DNA from: Isoetes taiwanensis | Lineage: Eukaryota > Streptophyta > Lycopodiopsida > Isoetales > Isoetaceae | NCBI GenBank assembly: GCA_021234155.1 | Contig: JAJEKV010000280.1 | Location: 184,001 to 248,000, forward strand | Length of the DNA stretch: 64,000 nt | Direction: 5' to 3' | Notes under the pieces: model-generated | What the model was told of the DNA's origin: nothing | The model's input: only the letters and a program-made list of their open reading frames with translations | Databases searched by the model: none | Part shown: positions 34,420-44,000 of the stretch, piece after piece | How positions within the stretch are numbered: the stretch's first letter is position 1 | How the letters are laid out: every line of letters starts with the position of its first letter | Translations under genes and position numbers: made by a program

Positions 34420-34520
34420 ACTCTTGTGTATTCGAATAGCTTTTATTTTGACTTTCACTTGATTAAATGCTGGAACTTCTACTTGTACTACATTGGGCGT
34501 GTATTCGGGAATAAGAAAAG
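34420..34520. repeat. Isolated palindrome copies of element G
   Basis: Single degenerate copies of the same palindrome occur at 34425 (TGTATTCGAATAG) and 34499 (GTGTATTCGGGAATA). Others lie at about 26871, 28265 and 33758. None was noticed outside element G in this window. Confidence 0.7.
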
Positions 34521-34572
34521 CTCTGCATTACAGAAAGTTTCTCAAATCTCTTTACTATTTTGCAGTTGTCAA

Positions 34573-37500
34573 GATGACGAACCGCTTCGTGAACAAGCTT
34601 CCACCACCTTTTGTTGTCTCAAGCTCGTCGGTTCCCGAGGACACGCTTTGGGAACAACGTCATTTCTAGTGAAGACCGGCATTCTCCGACTCCTACCTCC
34701 CCGCTTCATCGTTGTTGCTTCTCGAAAGGCAGGCCGAGTCCAGCACATAACGGACTTCCACCACCCTTCCAACCGGTCACCAAGTCCCGTGACAAAGACT
34801 GCGGCATCTCCTTCCAAAGAATCACCACCGGTTGAGCAGGTTGCCACCACCCTTTGTTCCATCCCGGGACCTACTGAAGCTCCACAACAAAGGGTGCTCA
34901 AGAACAAGCTACCCCCTTTTGTAGTTTAAGCCCCCTTCGTTGCAAACATACAAGGAACCGCGAGAAGACCCGTGAGATTCACTACAATTTCTCTCACCGG
35001 ACTTCACTACAAATGAGGACAACGCCCAAAGATGCACTCCTCTTCACACAACAACGGTTGTGACACATGGATTTGCAGAAATTCAGTCCGCTCTAAAGGA
35101 GATGTTTGCAAGAACTCCTTTTCAAGATGGTACAAGAACGCCTGATGCCACAACCTCTTATGGGCCATCACCATCCTTTAACCTGCATACCCCGCCTATT
35201 AGGGGAACAACTTCACGCGGGTTATTTTCCTCTACAAGCACACCACTCGGGACGAGGAAGTCACCCCCGAGTAGAAGTTTCATCGGAAGATGAAGACACC
35301 AACGAGGAACAAAGAGATTACATGTTCTCCAGCCAATCTTCAAAGAAATTCAAGGTGGATTTTGGTTTGAGGGCTTGCTCCCTCAGAAGAAGAAGAAATC
35401 TTATGGATGAACACAAAATGAGGAGAGTTTTGAGAACTAAATGCTGCTCATTGGGTTGCATCAACAGATTTAATATGGCTAAATTACGAAAGCGATTAGA
35501 GACAACTACAGTTCCATGACATTGGCGGACCGAATGCCTACTTAGCTTATCATGTAAGACCGGACCATAACACCTTCTTGCACTACATTAACCGGCCAAG
35601 AAGTTTGCCGAAATGCTTTATGGTTGTCCACCGTTTAGGGTCCACCGTAATGTCTAGAATACACAAAAGACCGGACAAAAATCCAGCAATCGATGATCAT
35701 TGTGGGCCAAGAAGAGTTGTAAACCATGCATGCCCTTGCTGCTTTGTGTCATGGATGGAGAAATATTTTAGAGAAACATGTGAGAAGCTACCTAACAAGC
35801 AACATGTATCATTTAACCTGATAACATCACCAAAAAGATGTTTTTAATGAGTACAAAGAGACTTGCACTCAACTTCAAGACATCTCTTACTCACACTTCA
35901 CCGCATGTGGAAAAGTGAATTCGGTCTTGTGAAAATTCCTAGAAAACATAGAATGTCCGTTTGCTCGAGGTGTGCGTAATTAAAGAGTCAACGAGAAACC
36001 GCAGAAAGACAGAGGTCGAAAGAAGTAAGCTCATGTTCTCCAATCTCTCACTTGTTTCAGAAAATGTTTTGACCTGATTTCTTCTACGATATTGTGCAAT
36101 GGTAACCTTGCCGGACATCGTGGAACAACAAGCGCCAGAGAGAAGAAAGCTTGCCAAGCATAGAAAAAAGCTCTTGAACGTCCACTCGCAATACATGTCA
36201 TTTGTGATTGATGGAATGGACCAAAAAAACAACTCTACCACATTTCTTGAACATTCCTAAGGATGTGCGGAGGAATGTTTTGTTAAGGTCCACCTTGTAG
36301 GAGCTATGGTCTTCAAAGGAAGTCTAAAGTGCAAAGTATTTTTGACGTATCCAAACTTGCATGGTGACCCGAACCTCACAATTACAATTCTTAACAAGGT
36401 CCTGCGGCGAGCAAGAGCAATTACCACCGGTGCTTTATCCGCAACTTGACAATACTACAAGGGAGAACAAGAATCAAACACTCTTTGCGCGATCTTGTGC
36501 CATGTTAGTGGAGCTAGGGATCTTTAGAAAAGTGAAGCTCGGTTTCTTACTTGTAGGCCACACTCATGATCGGGATTGACCAAATGTTCAAAGAGATTTT
36601 CAGGCGCCTTAGAAGGAAGAAGGCTTTCATTCTTCCTTCTTTAGTTCGAATTATTGAAGATTCTTACACTCCTACTCCGATTGGTCGATCTTCTTAAAGA
36701 GACCGCTGATTTTAGAGAGTTTGTTTTCTCTCAACGTTTAAACAGAGAACAAGCCTGTGAACAAGTTGAATGATCTCACCTTTCAAAGATCATATCAAGT
36801 TCTACTTGAAGGATGGCCAAAGCTTCTTCTGAGGGGAAGAAGTATACCACAACTAAGGACCTGAGTCCACCGGAGGGATTACGCTTCCTTAAATATATTC
36901 CGGACACTTCCTTCATAGAGCGTCTTTGAACAACTTCCTCTCAAAAATCCTAAGGAGTCCAAGCGGAAGAAAAAGTACCCCGTGAGTCATCCTTAAAAGC
37001 CATTGAAAATGGAATTTCCTCAGCTTTAAGTACTTCTTAGAAGAAGATGGGATGTGGTGGAGTAATTTCTTTCTAACGTAAAATTGTTGTACAAAATATA
37101 GCTCTAAGACAGCTTGCAAGAACCATTTCAATGGCCTAACACCTTCCATCAACCCCAAAGACAAAGCGAGGTCCAAGCGGTGCTACATTTGCACCGCAGA
37201 GAAGACGAGGAGGACCGAAGTCATGTACCTCGGACCAAGACGAGGAATGAGCCTCAAGGTAATATCACGTAAATTACCAAAGGTATGCTAATTGCTCTTC
37301 CGATCGAGGAGGATGACAAAGGTCACCGATTCGATAGCAAAAGTGCTTGACACAGTCAAGGAGGAAGGCTTAGTCACTAAACTCAAGATTCATTGGCTTG
37401 CAACACGCTCGAAAAATGCTTTTGAAGGTAGATACGAAGTTAGAAATGAGAAGCCAAGGAAAAGGGAGAAAGTCCAAGAAGGTGGGTTGTAGGACGAAAT

Positions 37501-37783
37501 GAACCTTAATGACGTGACTATTTTGTGCTATGATTTTAAATTGAAATCTAACAATCGCTCACGCTTTAAGACTATCAATTTGCTTAAAAAGCTTGTAATT
37601 ACGAAGAAGATGATGAAGAAGGTGGTGACAATGCTTCACCGTCTGTTGATAGTGATGAGGAAGATAACTCAAGCACTTCCTCGGATGATGATGAAAAGAA
37701 GTGAAGGTGATGACGATGGCATAAATGAATATGAAGACGTCCCCGGATCCCTCTCTCATCACTCCTCACACTTTTGCACATAA
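34573..37783 (+). pseudogene. DUF7869-type (transposase-like) gene of element G
   Basis: Starts after a TTTTGCAG acceptor with MTNRFVNKLPPPFVV. Low-complexity Ser/Pro region to 35300; middle block with GLRACSLRRRRNLMDEHKM and HVSFNLITSPKRCF. The conserved core is at 36190-36590: FVIDGMDQ, VHLVGAMVFKG, LYPQLDNTTRENKN, LVELGIFRKVKLGFL, GHTHD, then MFKEIFRRL one frame on. This is the DUF7869 pattern, an RNase H-like fold for which I infer a D-D-D/E centre in these three motifs. The C-terminal tail is highly acidic (37600-37780). Many frame breaks; one of them, at 36570, looks like a lost CTG. Likely the mobilising enzyme of element G. Confidence 0.7.
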
Positions 37784-38094
37784 TCGAGTCTTAGAAAAAG
37801 ATCAGAATTTTGCATGTGAATATGAAGATTCTATCTTCAAATTTTGAGAATACTACGGTTCAGATTCTGAGGACTTACTTCAATTTTTTGTTAAATATTT
37901 TATCCTCTGAAATTAGAGTTTCTCTCTTTAAACATACTTGAAGAACATTCTATTTGCTAAGAAAAGTGACACTTTAAAAAAGTCAATTCTTTCGTTGCAA
38001 AAAAAAATTAGTCATTTGGGGGGGGGGTCAAAATAGAATTTCATGCATCTTTTTTTTTTTAACCTCGTTTTACCCCCTTTTTTGTAAAAAAAAA
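37784..38094. other. 3' flank of element G, homopolymer-rich
   Basis: No gene. Contains G-run, T-run and A-run homopolymers (37995-38095) ahead of the right terminal repeat. Confidence 0.5.
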
Positions 38095-38151
38095 GGGAAT
38101 CTTTGAGGAATATTCCTTTTGCTCTCGTTTCAATGATTTGCTCCCGTTTAA
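38080..38151. repeat. Right terminal inverted repeat of element G
   Basis: Read inward from 38151: TTAAACGGGAGCAAATC, then an internal direct copy AAACGAGAGCAAA, then CAAAGATTCCCTTT with an A/T run. Matches the left end in order and sequence, with about 20 bp of extra spacing. Confidence 0.8.
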
Positions 38152-38330
38152 TACGCAACTTTGTTAAAAGAGGATTGTGCCAGCAAATTTGAAGAGCTGT
38201 GGGAAGGTCCTTTTGAGGTTGCAGAACAATGAGCAGAGGATTCTTCTTTGGCCGAGGTCCATATCGAAAGGGAGGGTCTTACCAAATCCTATCAATATTC
38301 TCGCATTTGAAGAGGTAACCGCAACAACAT
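38152..38330 (+). pseudogene. Element A integrase C-terminus (continuation after element G)
   Basis: Reads FEELWEGPFEVAE, the GPY/F-type module that ends Ty3/gypsy integrases, then stop-interrupted codons and a terminal region. It is the continuation of the frame that stops at 25783. Joining across element G would give the normal integrase order. Confidence 0.85.
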
Positions 38331-39264
38331 GTTGCCCTTAGTTTGTTTGAATAAGAATTAATAGCTATATTTAGAGTATGAGTTATTAGAGTAGAAACAG
38401 AGTCATGAAATATTTCAAAAGACAAAAAACAAGTTGCATTGCATTAGATATAAATTGTCCTGAAGATTAGTAAGTTAGAGCTTGAATTATTTATAAGTCT
38501 TAAAAAATATATAAAGAATGTGTGAAGTATGTCATGAGAAGTTAAATTTTCAAGTTAAGATAAGTAAGTTGTAGGATTGCACCTTGTTGTCATAACCTTT
38601 TGCAGAGATAACTATCCCATGAGCTAGACGATTCTTGAAGAACAGGTATGTGGTGCTAATGATTAATTAAGTTTCCATGCAGGAACATCCTACTGGCCAT
38701 ACATCATTCATTTCATCTTTTCACTCTCCATTATCTTCACCTCACATATGTGTGCTGCTATCATCTTCACCACCCAGAAAACACACTCATCTAACATGTT
38801 TTATGTAATCGTATGCGGGAGAGCAGGATCATCCTTGAATCATTCGTTTCATCTGCTCATCCATTATCTTCACCTCACATATGTGTGCTGCTATCATCCT
38901 CACCATCCAGCAAGCACACTCAGCTAACATGTTTGTTATATACTGTATGCAGGTGCAGGTTCATCCTTGACTCATTTGCTCCATCTGCTCATTCATTCTC
39001 TTCACTTCACATATGTGTGCTGCCATCATCTTTACCACCCAGCAAGCACACTCAGCTAACATGCTTTTACATACCGTATGCGAGTTCACCCTCAATATCA
39101 TTCATCATCATCCGCTCCATGTCCGCCCGATCTCCATGAAGAACTCGTTTCTCAAACATATGCATCATATCCACATTGCCATTCATTTTTCATCATGGCA
39201 ATCTTACCAAGACTTTGAAGTCATCAGGGTCCGCAAACCGGTCTCCCTCTTTTTAGCATGATGA
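38331..39264 (+). other. 3' untranslated region of element A
   Basis: Non-coding; holds the 133-bp tandem repeat. The expected polypurine tract directly before the LTR is not evident: the last 25 bp are pyrimidine-rich, then AGCATGATGA. Confidence 0.6.
38683..39095 (+). repeat. 133-bp tandem repeat, three copies
   Basis: CATATGTGTGCTGC recurs at about 38744, 38878 and 39010 (134 and 132 bp apart), with matching flanks ('CACCCAGCAAGCACACTCAG', 'TAACATG'). The 108-codon open frame across it is a by-product of the repeat. Confidence 0.85.
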
Positions 39265-41739
39265 TGCTGCCACTCATGGCAGCATAGAAGAGCCCTAGAC
39301 ATATCTGACATTGGCTCATTGAATGCATGAGGAAATATGAAGACCATTGGCTTTCAGAAGCACTTGAAGACTCAGTCAAACAGCAAAAGGAACAAATGTT
39401 TAGAAGAACCAAAGAAGGACATTCACTTGGTTATCTCAAAATTGGAGGATGGACAAGGTTTTTGATTATCATTCAAGGTACTAGAGATCACTCCTACAAG
39501 ATTTGAAGTCACTTGTTGAAGAATTGCAAGACATGAGCATGGTATGAAGTCTATTTCATGATTTGAGCATTTGAAGTTTGGATTCTTGATGTTGTAAGAG
39601 TTTTGCCTAGCCAATTTCCCATTTTAATTGCCATTTGACTCATATTCCACCTTCCTATTTCTTGTCATCTCTACACTTCATACTATCATTACCCATACAT
39701 CTATATTTCATCATACCATACTTTGGGATTTTCAATTCACCTTTCCCTAGTCAAAATGACCCACACACTCATGATCCATCCATACATTCATAAGTTTACC
39801 AAAAGAAACTAAAAAAAATGTTGAGGCATTACCCTACATTCTCTCACTTCAAAGACCTAGGGTTAAAGTGATCACTAGGTTGAGGAAAGGTGGCTATTCA
39901 AAAGGTTGTCACCTATGTCTAGTTGGCAAAGGGAATTTTTTATGCCCACATCATCACTCACAAGTCCACATCACCATTCATTACACGCGTGTCAATCCAC
40001 ATCATTTTCATTCCATATCCACCTCATTAAAACATTTTGACTAGGGAAAAGTTTTTTGTCATCCAATGGTACCACATCAAAAATTACATTTGCCACCTCA
40101 CCAAAATTTATGCCAAGTCACCCCCTTCACTCTTTTTGAAAAAATCAAAGTGCTCCAAATCATCTTTTGACAAAACCACCGTAGCCCTTGTGAAAATATG
40201 CCACCGGCACAAAAATTTTCAAATTGAGTCTATTTGGACCTCCTTAAGCTACTTCTTGGGAAACGTGCCTTCTTGGAAAAAATGGCAAAACCTACCTACA
40301 TCTACCCCCATCTATCTACCCTCTCATTTTTTCCGCCAAGTGGCGTCCCCACTGGCGTGCGTGTCGTAAACACTCTGGCCCGGCGTGGGGAGGAGACCAC
40401 GCAATCGGTTAAAACGGCTTGTAACGTATTTATATCCTTGTTTAACTTTTGCTCTTGGCCTGGGATATATCCATTTGAAGAAAGCAAGAACCCTTAAATT
40501 TTTGCCAACCAAAGAAACGGAATTTTTGGCAAGATCCGACCACAAATTCGCATCATTACCTTAAAGAATCCACCTCTGCAACATCAAGAAAACCAAATCG
40601 AAGCTAAAAGACAAAGGATAATTCAAGAATTGCAACAGAACAGGACCTTTTTAGAGAGGGCAAATCTCTATGCGAAAATCCAGGGGCTTTTACGCTAAAT
40701 TGAAGACTGCTGGTGTGAAGTACATGCAAAAGCGATCTCTTGCTGCGGATTCGACCCTCCTTGCTGTTCAAATTGATCGTTGATCAGTAAAGCTGACCAT
40801 AAACCTGTCCGTTTTTCGGAAATATGCTTTGCTCATTAACTGTGGGCATCGAAAATGATGTGATTCCTCCAATTTGATATATCAAGTGAATGAAAATCCA
40901 ATTTGGTAATATCTTTCCCTTTGAAAATTGTTGAAGTTCCAAAAAATAGCTCTGAAATAGCTTCTATATTGCACAAAGACTAAAGAAAATTCAAAAAATA
41001 GCTTATTTTGTTTCCTTCAACTAGTATGCATATCAATCAACACCGTTTCTATGGTTAATAAAGAAAAAATTTGCTCATCATAATGCAATTCCGTTTCTCA
41101 TCACTTTAATCGCACCATTGCACACTCTATAGTTGAACTCCACGAAGCTCTAGTGGTTTTAATAGCAAGGGTTGATTTAGGATATCTCTTGTTCCTTTTA
41201 CATAGATTTCCTACTTAAATATCGATAAAATTTGAAAAAAAAGCATTCTCTTTGCAAAAAGACATCTGTCGGGTTCATAAAACCCCATAGTTCAAACATA
41301 TCTTTATCTCTGGACTGTATTAGTGTTTGCACGTAACCCTTTAGACCTTTTAACACCTTTCCAGGTGGTTTCATTCAAAAAAGATATTCCTAGAGAATTC
41401 TGCAAAAAGGAGCTCTCTGCCGAGGGCATTGACCAAATTCTGACCTAGTCAGTTGTGTGATTTTAAAGTACCAAATGATATCTGACTTCAGGATATATTT
41501 TGCACACATATCATATCAATTGTCTAGTATACTATTGCATTGAGTTCAGAAAAAAATTCAACTTATATTGCTCAGAATCTAAAGGTTAGCACTGTGCATT
41601 TTCTTCCAATTTGGGAAGCTGGTTCTAACAGATTCTTTGAAGGTTGTTTCTGCAAATTTTGAGCATAGAGTGGTTGCCTAAAGCAACCTGGAGGTCCTAG
41701 ACCATTCCAGTTGAGGGATTGCCAGGAATACCCTCAACA
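39265..41739 (+). repeat. 3' LTR of element A (2475 bp)
   Basis: Starts TGCTGCCACTCATGGC and ends ATACCCTCAACA, co-linear with the 5' LTR. Followed by target duplication AAGAT (41740-41744), after which element B's integrase frame continues. Differences from the 5' LTR cluster at CAG/CTG and homopolymer positions in its second half. Confidence 0.93.
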
Positions 41740-41744
41740 AAGAT

Positions 41745-41800
41745 GCCCACGCTCAAGCATGCAAATGTGATGTATGCCAGTGTGTGGGTCAACCGACATC
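41745..41800 (+). pseudogene. Element B integrase zinc finger, Cys half
   Basis: AHAQACKCDVCQCVGQPT supplies the two Cys of the H2C2 finger whose His half is at 15180-15279. The frame matches when element A is removed. At about 41797-41803 it meets minus-strand RT sequence head-on; this is the right breakpoint of the inversion. Confidence 0.85.
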
Positions 41801-41802
41801 AA

Positions 41803-42680
41803 CATGAACATGAAAGGGCTTGTCCCATTGAGGAGGAATAAGTACCGGTGCCTGAGTGAGCAAAATCTTCAGCTTCTGAAATACTGCCTCCGCCTGGGGA
41901 TTCCAAGCCCAAGACGATTCGTCACCCGTGAGTTTATGAATGGGATCAGCAATGGCAGCAAGTCCAGGAATGAAGGTTGCCTAGTAATTGACTTTACCCA
42001 GGAAGGAGCGTGTCTCTTTAATGTTTGATGGTGCATATGCCTTCAGCACGCAACTGATTTTGGCAGGATCTGTGGTGATGCCTTCTTTACTGACCACATG
42101 ACCCAGAAGGACACCAGAGGTGACACAGAAGGTGCATTTTTCTGGATTGAGACTGATACTATACTAGCACATTTTTGAAAAACCAACTCTAACTTTTCAA
42201 GGTGTTCATCCATTGAGCTGTAGGCTGAGAAATCATCCTGGAAGAGTTGCAGAAAAGCATTGTCTTTTATGTAATCTTTGAAAGACCGAGAGCATGATAC
42301 GTTGGAAAGTGGATGGAGAATTTGATAATCCAAAAGGAACTACCTTGTAGGCAAAAGTGTCCCACGGCGTGGTGAAAGTTGTTTTTTATTAATCTTCCTC
42401 TTTGATGGAGATTTGATTGTACCCCAAAAACCATCCATAAAGGAGTACATCTCGTGACCAGCGACCTCTTCCAGAACCTGGTCGGTGAAGGGTAGCGGGA
42501 AGTGATCCCATTCCGTAGCCTGATTTGATTTTTTGTAGTTCACGTAAACTCGGATTTTTCCATTGTGCTTGAGAGCAATGACAATTGAGCTCACCCACTC
42601 AGAGTGTTTGACCTTATAAATCAAGCCTGCAGCAAGAAGTTTGTCAATTTCAGCTTTGACGCGGTCACGATAGTTGGGGT
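41803..42680 (-). pseudogene. Element B reverse transcriptase
   Basis: From 42660 down: EWVSSIVIALKHNGKIRV, DHFPLPFTDQVLEEV, GHEMYSFMDGF, then after breaks FLQLFQDDFSAYS (catalytic xxDD, near 42235), MDEHLEKLELVF, and finally LKILLTQAPVLIPPQWDKPF leading to FHVHVDV, the start of RNase H, where it is cut. At least three frame changes. Confidence 0.9.
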
Positions 42681-42743
42681 TGAGCCGGTACTATCGTTGC
42701 TAGATTGGGCGTGCATCAGATTTGGTGGGAATGGTCAGTTTCC

Positions 42744-44000
42744 CTAACTCTTTTTTGATACCCCGAAGGTCTTTGTAGCTCCGCACAAAGATGTGTTTGA
42801 ACTTTTTGAATAAAGTGATGGCACGAGCTTTATAAGTTGGCGGATTTGCAGCCAATCAAACATGTTGATTTTAAGATCCACGATGTCCACGTCTGGAGTT
42901 TGAATGTGTGGGACTTCTGTGTCATTAACAACATGAGCAGGAGGTTGGAGCATTACCGGAGGTGCAGCATTTTGTGTGGTAAAGAAAAGAGGCTGCTGAG
43001 TATCATCAAGCAAGGGTTGCTTCATGACAGCATGGACATGCACAACATCAGAAGGAGCGTTCGTGTTGGAGAAAAGATTGACTCGTTGAATGCGATTGCA
43101 AGGAGCCAGGTACGGGTCAAGCATAGCAGCCACGGCCTAGTCCTGATCAAGGGTCATCTCACCCTAAGGGTCTAGATACTCAGGGTAAGAAGACAGAGGA
43201 AAATCCACTGGAGGAGCCTGGACATGATAAGTATTTTGAGCTTCATCAGAAAGCGAGGGTTCACTATGTTCAACAGAAATGAGCTTGCCCGTTTCCAGAT
43301 CCATGGTTGCATTTAAAGTGCCATCGGTGATGACCAATTGATCAGTGACCCAATAATGAAGGCTCTTAGCCTGGCGGAGGAAGGGTCGTCCCACCAGCAT
43401 TTCATAGTCACCCGGATCTTCACCAGCTTTCCAAACACCAAATTCCAGAGGGAACTTGAGATCTCCAATACTGATGTGGAGAAGAGGGGTGACGCCTTGA
43501 GGGCGGGTGATGTGGCCGTTAGCCAGCTTGATGTCATAGGGGGCACGATAGAGTTTGCTTGATGCCCAATTGCTTCCGAAGCTTGTCTGTGATGAGATTG
43601 ACAGCATTACCTCCATCAATTTGCACATGATTGATCTGTCGATTTCCCACCGTGGCGTGCACTGTGGGGGTAGAAGTAGCCACCGCTCCTACCAAAACTG
43701 TTGATAGGGATAGCTTCTCTTTGAGAGTAGGACAGAGTTTGAGAATAGTTGCAAGACTCAAGGGAATCTTGATTTTTGCTAGCTCTTCTTGGAGCTCCAA
43801 AGGAACATGAGAGAATGGGTCTGCAGGATCCAGAGGTGCGCGAGTATGAGGCAAGGAAGCCGAGACCTCCTTGAGAAACTCAACTTCAGCAGCAATATTG
43901 GGGTACTGCTGAGTGGCTTTTGGACAAGGAATGCACTTCCTGATGCTGCTAAGCACGCGTGGTGGCATGAACATTGGCAAGCGTGCGTCCTTCGGCAGCT
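42744..44000 (-). pseudogene. Element B protease and linker
   Basis: VQIDGGNAVNLIT (near 43600) is the D-x-G protease motif. YEMLVGRPFLRQAKS (near 43390) is the downstream conserved box. A Pro/Val-rich linker toward the RT follows. Frames shift at about 43540-43560. Confidence 0.8.

Larger units (their letters stand above)
25781..38151. mobile_element. Element G: 12.4-kb DNA transposon with methyltransferase and DUF7869-type genes
   Basis: Outer ends are inverted: TTAAACGGGAG at 25781 and CTCCCGTTTAA at 38151, with a further shared block CAAAGATTCCCTTT inside both ends. Outside it the integrase of element A resumes (EELWEGPFEV), proving an insertion. Contents: minus-strand methyltransferase-like gene (about 33.8-26.1 kb), plus-strand DUF7869-type gene (34573-37783), two arrays of GTGTATTCCGGAATACAC-type palindromes, and a LINE (about 28.5-32.4 kb) inserted later. 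The target duplication is ambiguous because ends and target are AT-palindromic (TTAA or TA both fit). Without the LINE the element is about 8.4 kb. Confidence 0.8.
15280..41739 (+). mobile_element. Ty3/gypsy element A, complete with two LTRs, carrying nested insertions
   Basis: A 26.5-kb unit: 5' LTR 15280-17767, primer site 17771-17789, gag, protease, an archaeal-type RNase H, RT, RNase H, integrase, 3' LTR 39265-41739. It is flanked by the 5-bp target duplication AAGAT (15275-15279 and 41740-41744). Its integrase gene is interrupted by DNA transposon G (25781-38151). The RNase H-integrase interval holds a 433-bp MITE and about 2.3 kb of further sequence. Without these the element would be about 11-14 kb. 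No good polypurine tract is seen just before 39265. All ORFs have breaks, so autonomous activity is unlikely as read. Confidence 0.92.

Noticed and set aside
38813-39139. 108-codon frame with repeated SSPHICVLLSSS-like peptides
   Set aside because: Translation of the 133-bp non-coding tandem repeat in the 3' region of element A.
15280-41739. Segmental duplication of 2.5 kb
   Set aside because: The two copies are LTRs: TG...CA ends, AAGAT target duplication outside, primer site inside the first, and gag-to-integrase order between them.
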